A stretch of 64,000 bases of DNA from Bdellovibrionia bacterium. GTDB taxonomy: Bacteria > Bdellovibrionota > Bdellovibrionia > Bdellovibrionales > JAGQZY01. The notes below the pieces were generated by a model that saw nothing but the letters and a program-made list of their open reading frames with translations, did not search any database and was not told the DNA's origin. Position numbers and translations under genes: made by a program. Below, piece after piece: positions 54,063 to 64,000 of the stretch (positions are counted from its first letter, which is position 1; each line of letters begins with the position of its first letter). Location of the stretch: positions 195,059 to 259,058 of the forward strand of contig JAUHWH010000004.1 of assembly GCA_030424715.1 (NCBI GenBank), given 5' to 3'.

Positions 54063-55706
54063 GTGGGATTTCAGCAAGAAGATTTTGTTTATCATGACCT
54101 ATTTCGTGAAAACACCTTTTTGAAGGACGTGCTCCATAGCCTCTGCGATTCGCAACATGTGGGAACTATTGAGAGTGACTTGGCTCAATTTTCAAAACGG
54201 GCCTCTTCGACAATTTTGGATCTGATGTGGAAGGCGGAGAGCCACCCTCCGCAACATCGCGCCTTCGACCATTGGGGTCAGCGAGTCGACGAGATCATCG
54301 TTGATGATGCCTGGAATGAGATGCACAACATAGCCGCCAGCGAGGAACTTATATCCATTGGCTACTTGCGCAAAAGTGCCGAGGCCTCGCGGTTGCACCA
54401 GTTTTTAAAATTATTGATCTTTCATCCTTCCTCAGCTTTTTACACCTGCCCCTTGGCAATGACCGATGGAGCCGCCCGCGTTCTTGAACTTGAAAATGGT
54501 CCCTTAAAAGAGTCTTTTTTCCATAAGCTTTTGGCCGACCGAGGCGATGACTTTTGGACAGCCGGTCAGTGGATGACAGAGAAGGCCGGGGGTTCTGACG
54601 TTTCTCAATCAGAAACTGTGGCAAAGCAAGAGGGGGGTGTTTATCGTCTGTATGGCACCAAATGGTTCACGTCGGCAGTGACAGCTAATTTGGCCATGGC
54701 CCTGGCGCAGACTCCTGTGGATGGGCGCAACCGTCTCAGTTTGTTCCTCATTCCAATTCGAGATGGCAACGGGAAGCTGAACAATATCGAAGTGCTTCGG
54801 TTAAAAGATAAACTGGGAACCAAGGCCATGCCAACAGCCGAGCTTGAGCTCAAGGGCGTTGAAGGCTTTCTTGTGGGAGAACTGGGCGCTGGCGTAAAAA
54901 ACATTGCGACTGTTTTGAACATTTCACGTCTTTATAATTCTGTTTGTGCAACGGGCACAATCCTCCGTTTGCATTCATTGATCCGCGATTATTCACAAAA
55001 AAGAAAAGCGTTTGGAAAAATGCTGATCGAGCATCCGCTGCATCAGCAAACCCTCTTGAAGTCGCAATCTGAAGTTCATGCCTGCGTTTTATTTGTTAGT
55101 GAGATGGCCCTTCTGTTGGGTAAGTCTGAAATGACAACAGCCTCGGATTCAGAAGCCGCGGCCCTGCGATTGCTAACTCCGGTAGCGAAGCTCTGGACGG
55201 CCAAAAAAGCCGTGAACATCACCAGCGAGTTGGTCGAAGCCTTTGGGGGAGCCGGCTATATTGAGGACACCCAGCTGCCTCGTTTTTTAAGGGATGCCCA
55301 GGTCTTTTCTATTTGGGAGGGAACCACCAACATCATGAGTCTCGACACCTTGCGGGCTGTTGCATCAGAACGTGTTTTCATTGGGGCGTTTGATTATTTA
55401 TCCGGCCTCAGCACCGACATCTCCCCAAGTCCTGAGTTAGACAAGATGAAAAAGCTAATGGAGGACTGTAAAGACGGCTGGCTTCAGAGTCTTAACAGCC
55501 CCAATGACCGAGAAGTGGCCGCCCGTATGCTTGCCTTTGCCCTTGGTGATTGTTTCTGTGGATTGTTGCTGTTGAGGTTCGCACAAAGCACTCAAAAAGC
55601 GAGAGACTTGCACCTGGCCCAGGTTTTTATCAGAAACCGAGACCATGTCGATTTTGAAAACTTAGAGAGGGATAGTGAGAGAAACCAAAAAACCCTCCTT
55701 TCTTGA
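54063..55706 (+). CDS. AidB-like acyl-CoA dehydrogenase
   Basis: 547 residues, GTG start with GGAGG. ACAD fold motifs: GQWMTEKAGGSDVSQSET, KWFTSAV, KDKLGTKAMPT and EAFGGAGYIED with WEGTTNIMSLDTLR. The opening motif GQWMTEKxGGSDV is that of AidB, a flavoprotein of the alkylation response in E. coli. It may be a fatty-acid enzyme rather than a DNA repair one. It overlaps the next gene by 32 bp. Confidence 0.85.
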   Translation: MGFQQEDFVYHDLFRENTFLKDVLHSLCDSQHVGTIESDLAQFSKRASSTILDLMWKAESHPPQHRAFDHWGQRVDEIIVDDAWNEMHNIAASEELISIGYLRKSAEASRLHQFLKLLIFHPSSAFYTCPLAMTDGAARVLELENGPLKESFFHKLLADRGDDFWTAGQWMTEKAGGSDVSQSETVAKQEGGVYRLYGTKWFTSAVTANLAMALAQTPVDGRNRLSLFLIPIRDGNGKLNNIEVLRLKDKLGTKAMPTAELELKGVEGFLVGELGAGVKNIATVLNISRLYNSVCATGTILRLHSLIRDYSQKRKAFGKMLIEHPLHQQTLLKSQSEVHACVLFVSEMALLLGKSEMTTASDSEAAALRLLTPVAKLWTAKKAVNITSELVEAFGGAGYIEDTQLPRFLRDAQVFSIWEGTTNIMSLDTLRAVASERVFIGAFDYLSGLSTDISPSPELDKMKKLMEDCKDGWLQSLNSPNDREVAARMLAFALGDCFCGLLLLRFAQSTQKARDLHLAQVFIRNRDHVDFENLERDSERNQKTLLS

Positions 55707-56448
55707 AGAGATTCCGAGCGACGACCCTTACGACAAGGTTCTATTGTGTTCCCATGGGCTGAACCAGAACCCTGAGGCTCTTAAAACCCTTTTAAAAGAT
55801 CTTTCGCGACGGAAAATGAAGACTTATTTGTTACATCTGCCGGGTCATGGTGGTGAGAGCGACTTCACTGGATTGACAGGCGCGGACTTTTTCACTACCC
55901 ATCAGGAGGCTTATCTTTATTTGCAGAAGTCCTATGACTTGCCACTCTATTTCCTCGGCTATTCCTTTGGCGCTCTTATTGGTGTGCACCAGTTTCCTCA
56001 GTGTCCCTTTAAAAAAATGGTGTTGCTGGCTCCGGCTATTCGATTGCGGCGCCATGCCTTTCTGCTCAAACCTATTCTGCCTTTTGTGAGTCGAATTCCT
56101 TCGGTTCGGGTCGGGGACGACGATTTCGAAAGGCGGTACCGTTATCATCACGCAGGAGTCCCGACACCCGTTTATTCCAGTTTTTTTTCTATTTACAAAG
56201 AGAACAAACAGCAAGCGGCTCAACCTTGGGAAGCGGCCAACACCTTAATGATGATGCATCCTCGCGATGAGCTTGTCAGCTTCACTCAATTGAAAAAGCT
56301 CGCTGAAACCCAAGAGCGATGCACATTGATTGCGCTGGACAACTCGAAAGCCACCGCCAGGCGCTACAACCACCTTTGTTTTGACCCGATGACTCTTGGT
56401 GGTGAATCTTATCAAAAAATGGTGAAAGACATTACTCGCTTTCTTTAG
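55675..56448 (+). CDS. Alpha/beta hydrolase
   Basis: 257 residues, GTG start. Nucleophile elbow GYSFGAL, oxyanion strand LLCSHGLNQNPEAL near the N-terminus, and a strand-helix pattern of serine esterases or lipases; Asp and His would be in HPRDELVS and YNHLCFD. Substrate unknown. Coupled to the acyl-CoA dehydrogenase by overlap. It ends convergent, 4 bp inside the next gene. Confidence 0.8.
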   Translation: MRETKKPSFLEEIPSDDPYDKVLLCSHGLNQNPEALKTLLKDLSRRKMKTYLLHLPGHGGESDFTGLTGADFFTTHQEAYLYLQKSYDLPLYFLGYSFGALIGVHQFPQCPFKKMVLLAPAIRLRRHAFLLKPILPFVSRIPSVRVGDDDFERRYRYHHAGVPTPVYSSFFSIYKENKQQAAQPWEAANTLMMMHPRDELVSFTQLKKLAETQERCTLIALDNSKATARRYNHLCFDPMTLGGESYQKMVKDITRFL

Positions 56449-57455
56449 GAGCGCGAGGGGATACGACCCGCCAAAATTTCTGCAAGATCTTGCGTGGCTT
56501 CAACACGAGAGAAAACAATTTTGAGAACGGCGGTGATCGGTACGGCGAGAAACATACCAGCGATTCCCCAAACCATGCCCCAAAAGACTAAGCAGATCAG
56601 CACGGTAATGGGATGCAGGTCCATAGAGTCACCCATGATTTTGGGTTCGATGATGTTTCCAATAGCGAACTGGATCACCCCGGTCAGGGCGAGAATAGTA
56701 AAAAACTGAAAGCCAAATTGGTATTGCAGAAATACAATGGGGAGGGGGAGTAGTACGGCTAGTAGAGAGCCAATCGTAGGGATAAAGTTTAACAAGACCG
56801 TAAGGAGCGCGAAAATAAAAGCCAACTCGACTTGGAAAATCAAAAGAATGATCCACACAAGTGCCCCCGTGGTTAAAGACAAGATGAATTTTGAGCTGAC
56901 GTATCCTGAAACCTTCTGCAAAAGCTCTTTGAGAAGAGGCCCTTTTTTTCCACTGCGTGATTCTCCGGTCATCATAAAAATGGCGAAAATAAATACCAAA
57001 AACAAATTACCAAGAAAGGTCAAAAGCTGCCCGGTGAATTTCTGAGCGAAACTTAAAAAAGAACTGGATTGAATCACCTCGGTCAGTTGATCGAGATCCA
57101 GATAGATATCAAAGGCTTGCAGCTGCTCTTCTACAAACACAAGGACTGTGGTTAGACTTTCTTTGTATTTGGGAGCCCCTTGCACAAAGTTTTCAATGGA
57201 GGAGACTAGAACCAAAACAATGCTAGAGAGTAGTACAAACAAAAACAACAGCGAGAAAAAAACGGCAACACCCTTGGGCGCATTGGTCTTTTTGCGGATC
57301 CAGCTTACCAAGGGCGTTAACACGGAGTAGGCAAAGATCGAGAAAATAAGGGGAATGAGCACCGGCTTCATGTAGATCAGGGCGATGGTGGCCGTCACGA
57401 GTGTTAAAAAAACCAGGCAGATATTATTGGTGCGAGCATAGACGTCTTGATTCAT
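56445..57455 (-). CDS. AI-2E family transporter (PerM/TqsA-like)
   Basis: 336 residues with about seven hydrophobic segments. Family pattern: MKPVLIPLIFSIFAYSVLTPLV near the start, LLNFIPTIGSLLAVLLP in the middle and FAIGNIIEPKIMGDSMDLHPI, then VPITAVLKIV at the end. Members export quorum signals or act as ion antiporters; substrate unknown. Three bases of its end lie in the convergent gene. Confidence 0.9.
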   Translation of the reverse strand: MNQDVYARTNNICLVFLTLVTATIALIYMKPVLIPLIFSIFAYSVLTPLVSWIRKKTNAPKGVAVFFSLLFLFVLLSSIVLVLVSSIENFVQGAPKYKESLTTVLVFVEEQLQAFDIYLDLDQLTEVIQSSSFLSFAQKFTGQLLTFLGNLFLVFIFAIFMMTGESRSGKKGPLLKELLQKVSGYVSSKFILSLTTGALVWIILLIFQVELAFIFALLTVLLNFIPTIGSLLAVLLPLPIVFLQYQFGFQFFTILALTGVIQFAIGNIIEPKIMGDSMDLHPITVLICLVFWGMVWGIAGMFLAVPITAVLKIVFSRVEATQDLAEILAGRIPSRS

Positions 57456-57492
57456 GGTCGGAGTTTATCGAACTTCTTATGCTCTGGGAAAC

Positions 57493-57524
57493 AAAAAAGC
57501 CTGAACTGTAGGTTCAGGCTTTTT
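57493..57524 (-). terminator. Terminator after the small secreted gene
   Basis: Stem AAAAAGCCTGAAC (57494-57506) with its full complement (57512-57524), 5-nt loop. On the - strand it ends in T6, serving the gene at 57552-57845. Confidence 0.9.
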
Positions 57525-57551
57525 AAATTGTATGAACTTTGCTTGAAACAA

Positions 57552-57845
57552 TTAGTTGAATACGGGGGCGTTGGCATCAGAAAACTGATTGCCATCCATT
57601 TCAATACGGGTGTTCAGGACTTCATCATTAAAAGATTCTTCCGAAAAACCACCGCGAGTGAATTGCCCAATGTACCAGTCCAAAGCTTCTTCTGAGAGAA
57701 TAGAGTCGAGCATCTCTGGCTCCATCTGATTTAACACTTGGATCAACTGTGCTTGTTGGGCCAAGGGCATATCAGCAGGAGACAAGCTGCGGGCGTTGGC
57801 GTGGAATGATAAGATCAAAGTCAGTGTTAGGATAAGTGCTTTCAT
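57552..57845 (-). CDS. Small secreted protein, unknown
   Basis: 97 residues from ATG at 57845, with GGGGGAACC upstream; the frame is open further to 57899. A signal peptide ends at FHANARS. The mature part is acidic and helical (ADMPLAQQAQLIQVLNQMEP), with no Cys. No family recognised. It has its own terminator. Confidence 0.65.
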   Translation of the reverse strand: MKALILTLTLILSFHANARSLSPADMPLAQQAQLIQVLNQMEPEMLDSILSEEALDWYIGQFTRGGFSEESFNDEVLNTRIEMDGNQFSDANAPVFN

Positions 57846-57970
57846 GGTTCCCCCAAAATCAAAAGTTTCAATAAAGAGGTTGTAGCCAGCATCCAACATT
57901 ATTGAAAATTATTCATTATGCTGTAATCTCATCATTTTTGCTGATGGGCTAGCCCTGCAGAGGAGATTTC

Positions 57971-57999
57971 CATTGGTTCCGTTTCTGTAAATATATAGA
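57971..57999 (+). promoter_or_regulatory. Promoter of the oligopeptide import operon
   Basis: TTGGTT (57971-57976) and TAGAAT (57994-57999), 17-bp spacer, with the start of transcription near 58005. Confidence 0.5.
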
Positions 58000-58001
58000 A
58001 T

Positions 58002-58023
58002 TTAAGGGAAATATTGATTTCCC
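58002..58023. promoter_or_regulatory. Inverted repeat at the oppA transcript start, candidate operator
   Basis: AAGGGAAA (58002-58009) and TTTCCCTT (58016-58023), 6-nt loop, perfect. It sits on the predicted transcript start and 38 bp before the GTG. It could be a repressor site or a leader hairpin. Confidence 0.45.
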
Positions 58024-58060
58024 TTGATTTTCGATACGTGTTGGAGCAGGCTCGAAGGCA

Positions 58061-59665
58061 GTGAAGTTTTTTGGATGTCTGCTTATTTTTCTTTGCTTGG
58101 GGTGTCAGCCCCAAAAAGACACCCCTTTGGTTTTAAAGTCAGGGGAGCGACGAGTCCTCCCATACGGTGAGACGCTTTCGACCGTCATTACCTCAGAGCC
58201 TCCGAAGATTGATTGGTTGTTGTCTTCAGACACTGACTCCAGCTGGATCGAAGAGCAAATCATGCAGGGCTTGGTGCAATTTGATCTCTCGCAACCGGGG
58301 CTCAAGCTTCTTCCAGCTCTCGCCACCCACTGGCAGCAAAAAGACAAGGGGCAGCGGTGGGTGTTTCATTTGCGAAAAAATGTGGTGTGGACCGATGGTG
58401 TGTCCTTTCAAGCCCAGCATGTGGTCGATGCCTTTGAGCGGATCCTCAATCCGGCATCAGCGGCCATCGCCGTGGATAACATTTTTCCTATTCAAAATGC
58501 CAAGAAATACAACCAGGGTCTGATCACTCACTTTAACAGAGTCGGGGTGAAGGCTCTTGGCCCTTTGACGGTGGAATTTGTATTAGAGCAACCCATGGCA
58601 TTTTTCCCAATGTTGCTGACTCATCATACCACTTTTCCGATCCGCAAAGACGTTGTGGAAAAACATGGGGAGCTTTGGACGGAACCAGAAAACATCGTCA
58701 CACTGGGTCCCTACAAAATGATCCATTGGCACCACGACAGTCGTTTGGTGCTTGAGCGCAACGAGACCTATTGGGGGGAGCCTCCGGCCATTAAATACTT
58801 GGTTTTCTATATGATCGGTAAGTCTTCAACGTCACTGCGCATGTTTGAGCGTGGGAAGATTGATTTTATGCGAGACTTGCCGAGTTCAGAAATCCCTCGG
58901 CTACGACAAAAACCGGAGTTCCATTATTTACCGGGGCTACGGCTTTATTATTATGGGTTCAAAATAAAGAAAAAGCCCTTCGATGACAAAAGAGTGCGAC
59001 GAGCCATCGCCTTGGCTATTGATCGCAGCGAGATCACCAAAGTATTAGGGGGAGGGCAACAGCCCCTAAAGAGTTGGGTGCCCATGGGGATGTTTGGATT
59101 TGATCCCCAATGGGGGCTCGACTTCAATGTTACCAAAGCACAAAAGCTGATGAAAGAGGCGGGGTACGAAGATGCCACTCGTGTGCCTCCCATTGTTCTT
59201 GGTTTTAATACCGAAGAAAAGCATCGGCGAGTGGCGGAGAACATTCAGGCCCAGTTAAAAAGGAACTTAGGTCTTCGGGTGGAGTTAAAAAATGAAGAGT
59301 GGAAGACTTTTCTCAATGGGCTGCGCTCGGATTCGGTCTACTCTTTGTTTCGCTTGGGATGGGTTGCTGACTACGCGGACCCTCATAATTTTTTTGCAAT
59401 CATGACAAGTTTCTCGGTCAATAATCGCACGGGCTGGGAAAATGAACAGTACGACACCCTGGTGGCCAAAGCTGTGAAAGAGACGGAGCCGGAGACGCGA
59501 TTGCGTCTCTATGGTAAAGCTCAGGCCATTCTCGTTGAAGAGGAGATGCCGGTGATTCCTCTTTTTACCGACGTGAACCAGGTTCTTGTTTCTAAGAGAG
59601 TCACCAACTACAATAATAATGTCTTGGATCTGTATCACTTTAAAGACATGGGGTTAAAAAAATGA
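58061..59665 (+). CDS. oppA: Oligopeptide ABC transporter, substrate-binding lipoprotein
   Basis: 534 residues, GTG start. Lipobox LCLGC at Cys17 with Gln at +2. SBP family 5 pattern: LLPALATHWQQKDKGQRWVF, HLRKNVVWTDGVSFQAQHVV, LGPYKMIHW and KKPFDDKRVRRAIALAIDR. It captures oligopeptides for import. Coupled to two permease genes by 4-bp overlaps. The gene symbol rests on family and operon. Confidence 0.88.
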   Translation: MKFFGCLLIFLCLGCQPQKDTPLVLKSGERRVLPYGETLSTVITSEPPKIDWLLSSDTDSSWIEEQIMQGLVQFDLSQPGLKLLPALATHWQQKDKGQRWVFHLRKNVVWTDGVSFQAQHVVDAFERILNPASAAIAVDNIFPIQNAKKYNQGLITHFNRVGVKALGPLTVEFVLEQPMAFFPMLLTHHTTFPIRKDVVEKHGELWTEPENIVTLGPYKMIHWHHDSRLVLERNETYWGEPPAIKYLVFYMIGKSSTSLRMFERGKIDFMRDLPSSEIPRLRQKPEFHYLPGLRLYYYGFKIKKKPFDDKRVRRAIALAIDRSEITKVLGGGQQPLKSWVPMGMFGFDPQWGLDFNVTKAQKLMKEAGYEDATRVPPIVLGFNTEEKHRRVAENIQAQLKRNLGLRVELKNEEWKTFLNGLRSDSVYSLFRLGWVADYADPHNFFAIMTSFSVNNRTGWENEQYDTLVAKAVKETEPETRLRLYGKAQAILVEEEMPVIPLFTDVNQVLVSKRVTNYNNNVLDLYHFKDMGLKK

Positions 59666-60789
59666 CAGCAATAGGCCCCCTTCTTTTTTGGCTGAGTTTT
59701 TTATTGGGATTGGCCATGGTGCTCTTTGATTTGGTCTATATGACGGTTCCTTCTCTTTTGGTGACGATTTTCTGGGTGGTTTTCCTAGTTAGCTTTTTTT
59801 GGGGTGTTATCAAACAGAACCTTTTGCCCTTTTTCATAAAACGCCTGCTGTCGTCACTGTTTGTGGTGTTTGTGATAGCCACCTTAACTTTTTTTCTGTT
59901 GCGACTTCTGCCGGGAGGTCCCTTTGATGAAGAAAAGGCTCTTCCGGTTCATGTGAAAAAAAACATTGAGAAAAAATACGGTCTCGACAAGCCCGTGCAT
60001 ATCCAGTACTGGTCCCATATCAGTGGAATCACTCAAGGGCACTTGGGATACTCCTATAAATATGAGGGGCGCGAAGTTTCTGAGATCATCAAAGACGCAT
60101 TTCCGGTCTCGTTCAAATTGGGTTTTTATGCTCTTCTGTTGTCGTTTCTCATTGGTGTGCCCTTAGGTTTGCTGGCTGCGGCTCATCACGGGACCCGTTG
60201 GGACTCTGCGGCTATGGTGGTCGCCATCAGTGGTATTTCATTGCCCAGTTTTTTGATGGCTCCCTTGCTGATTTATATTTTTAGTTTTGGATGGCCTATC
60301 AATCATTGGTTCCCCGGTTTTTATCAATGGCTGGTGGATTATGATATTCTTTTGCCAGCGGCTCTCTGGCATTCGCCACGACATTACATCTTGCCGGTGG
60401 TCACACTTGGCATTCGACCGGCGGCGTTTATTGCACGCCTGACTCGGGCTTCGGTTCTCGATGTTATTCATTCAGATTTTGTGCGGACAGCCCGTGCTAA
60501 GGGGTTGAGTGACAAGGTGGTGCTGTACCACCATGTGTTGCGAAACTCGCTAGTGCCGGTTTTAACTTACGCCGGGCCCTTGGTGGCCGGTATTCTCTCG
60601 GGATCTTTTATTGTTGAGATCATTTTTGCTATCCCGGGCATTGCCAAATATTTTGTGCAAAGTGTGTTCAACAGAGACTATCCCTTGATCATGGCTCTCA
60701 CCTTACTTTTTTCTGTGATGTTGATTTTAGCCAACCTTGTCGTCGATTTATTATACAAAGTGGTGGACCCACGAATTGAGGTCTCGTGA
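59662..60789 (+). CDS. oppB: Oligopeptide ABC transporter permease, OppB type
   Basis: 375 residues; the OppB core starts near residue 58 (FFIKRLLSSLFVVFVIATLTFF) and includes GGPFDEEKALP, GIPLGLLAA-like GVPLGLLAAAHHG and the EAA loop RTARAKGLSDKVVLYHHVLRN. About 55 residues of extra hydrophobic sequence with two predicted helices precede the core, giving about eight helices instead of six. Start ATG 59662 overlaps oppA. Confidence 0.87.
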   Translation: MTAIGPLLFWLSFLLGLAMVLFDLVYMTVPSLLVTIFWVVFLVSFFWGVIKQNLLPFFIKRLLSSLFVVFVIATLTFFLLRLLPGGPFDEEKALPVHVKKNIEKKYGLDKPVHIQYWSHISGITQGHLGYSYKYEGREVSEIIKDAFPVSFKLGFYALLLSFLIGVPLGLLAAAHHGTRWDSAAMVVAISGISLPSFLMAPLLIYIFSFGWPINHWFPGFYQWLVDYDILLPAALWHSPRHYILPVVTLGIRPAAFIARLTRASVLDVIHSDFVRTARAKGLSDKVVLYHHVLRNSLVPVLTYAGPLVAGILSGSFIVEIIFAIPGIAKYFVQSVFNRDYPLIMALTLLFSVMLILANLVVDLLYKVVDPRIEVS

Positions 60790-61664
60790 AATCAGGAGGG
60801 TGGCTAGTCGAAGGATTTCATGAGCTCAAAAAAAATCGCCTGGCCTGGGTTTGTCTTTTCTTTATTGCCTTCGTTTGTCTCGTTGCACTGACCGCGCGCT
60901 GGATTTCCCCCTATCCCTTTGATGAACAGCATATTGATCATCTTTTAGAAGGTCCCAGCTCACAGTTTTGGTTCGGGACGGACAAGTTAGGCCGAGATCT
61001 GTTGTCCCGTATTATCTACGGCGCTAGAATGTCCATGGCCGTGGGAATCATCACCGCTGTGATCTCGTTATTGATTGGTGCCTTGTATGGTGCCGTCTCC
61101 GGTTGGTTCGGTGGCTGGATCGACGCGGTGATGATGCGAGTGGTGGACATCGCCTATTCCATTCCCTCATTGGTCATCATGATTCTGGTGAAGGTGATCT
61201 TTGACAGTGTCGCTCTGTTCTCCAACCCTGAGTTGAAGGCCTTAACGGGAACCTTGATCGCTTTAAGTATCGTGGGTTGGGTCAGTCTCGCGCGTTTGGT
61301 GCGAGGCCAGGTGCTGCAGGTCAAAGAGATGGCTTACATAGAAGCCGGGCAAGCGCTGGGGTTCGGGCACTGGCAGCTTTTGTTTCGGCATGTGCTGCCT
61401 AACATAATGGGACCCATCATTGTAATGCTGACCTTTCGGATACCGGCGAATATTTTGTTTGAGAGTTTTCTGAGTTTTATTGGTTTAGGCTTGCAGCCGC
61501 CCTTTAGCTCGTGGGGGGTGCTAGCGGCCGACGGCGCCGACCTGTTGGAGAGTTACCCTCATCTCATACTTTTTCCAGGAGCGGCGCTGTACCTGACCAT
61601 GATGGCCTTCCAGTTATTGGGTGATGGCCTCCGCGACGCCTTCGATCCGAAAATGCGCCTCTAA
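60786..61664 (+). CDS. oppC: Oligopeptide ABC transporter permease, OppC type
   Basis: 292 residues, GTG overlapping the oppB stop (GTGA). OppC features: WFGTDKLGRDLLSRIIYGARMS (read in part), the EAA loop EAGQALGFGHWQLLFRHVLPN and the C-terminal LGDGLRDAFDPK. No ATPase genes (oppD, oppF) follow in the window; they must be encoded elsewhere. Confidence 0.9.
   Translation: MKSGGWLVEGFHELKKNRLAWVCLFFIAFVCLVALTARWISPYPFDEQHIDHLLEGPSSQFWFGTDKLGRDLLSRIIYGARMSMAVGIITAVISLLIGALYGAVSGWFGGWIDAVMMRVVDIAYSIPSLVIMILVKVIFDSVALFSNPELKALTGTLIALSIVGWVSLARLVRGQVLQVKEMAYIEAGQALGFGHWQLLFRHVLPNIMGPIIVMLTFRIPANILFESFLSFIGLGLQPPFSSWGVLAADGADLLESYPHLILFPGAALYLTMMAFQLLGDGLRDAFDPKMRL

Positions 61665-64000
<2,336 letters not shown>

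Overview
The window looks like chromosomal DNA of a predatory or free-living member of the Bdellovibrionota (Bdellovibrio-like). I infer this from the gene content: S8 proteases, YceI proteins, PilZ domains, many small secreted proteins, a collagen-like surface protein and a carotenoid operon, beside a standard proteobacterial rimP-nusA-infB-rbfA-truB-rpsO-pnp block. No database search was possible, so the taxonomy is inference.

Layout. 1-4.6 kb: end of a PpiD/SurA-like foldase, a secreted subtilisin-like protease joined through one membrane helix to a PilZ domain, a YceI-like protein and a MATE exporter. 4.85-11.85 kb: a tightly packed + strand carotenoid operon (prenyl diphosphate synthase, ABC exporter ATPase and permease, fatty-acid-hydroxylase-like protein, CrtI, CrtB, CrtYcd-type lycopene cyclase, CrtZ), predicting a zeaxanthin-type product. 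12.2-14.6 kb: a Cys-rich lipoprotein and a glutamate dehydrogenase. 14.7-21.2 kb: an apparently AT-richer accessory block. It holds small secreted proteins, a heme-motif outer-membrane barrel, a second YceI protein and a diheme lipoprotein on the - strand. A divergent TPR/winged-helix regulator and an array of TTGTTAC-type repeats follow, and the block ends at a tRNA-Leu(CAA). A 21-nt near-copy of the D-arm/anticodon part of that tRNA lies in direct orientation just before the carotenoid operon.

21.5-33.8 kb: an outer-membrane barrel, a SurA-like protein, a GNAT enzyme, then the translation/RNA block ending with an M16 peptidase. 34-44.8 kb: dUTPase, membrane and barrel proteins, a glycosyltransferase, then mutL-miaA-yicC-gmk-rpoZ and a bifunctional (p)ppGpp synthetase/hydrolase. 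44.8-57.9 kb: mixed single genes, including a zincin-like lipoprotein, hutI, a prepilin-like peptide, a PlsC-like acyltransferase, glpK, a TPR-lytic transglycosylase coupled to a cold-shock protein, an AidB-like acyl-CoA dehydrogenase coupled to a hydrolase, and an AI-2E family permease. 58-61.7 kb: an oligopeptide ABC import operon (binding lipoprotein and two permeases). From 61.98 kb to the window edge runs a secreted protein with a long Gly-X-Thr collagen-like repeat, open at its 3' end.

The most interesting items are the protease-PilZ fusion, the cytochrome/YceI/heme-barrel cluster with its divergent regulator and operator-like array, the tRNA-Leu direct repeat around the carotenoid and cytochrome region, and a G10 tract plus slippage-prone repeats at the collagen-like gene. 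I saw no CRISPR array, transposase, integrase, rRNA or prophage.
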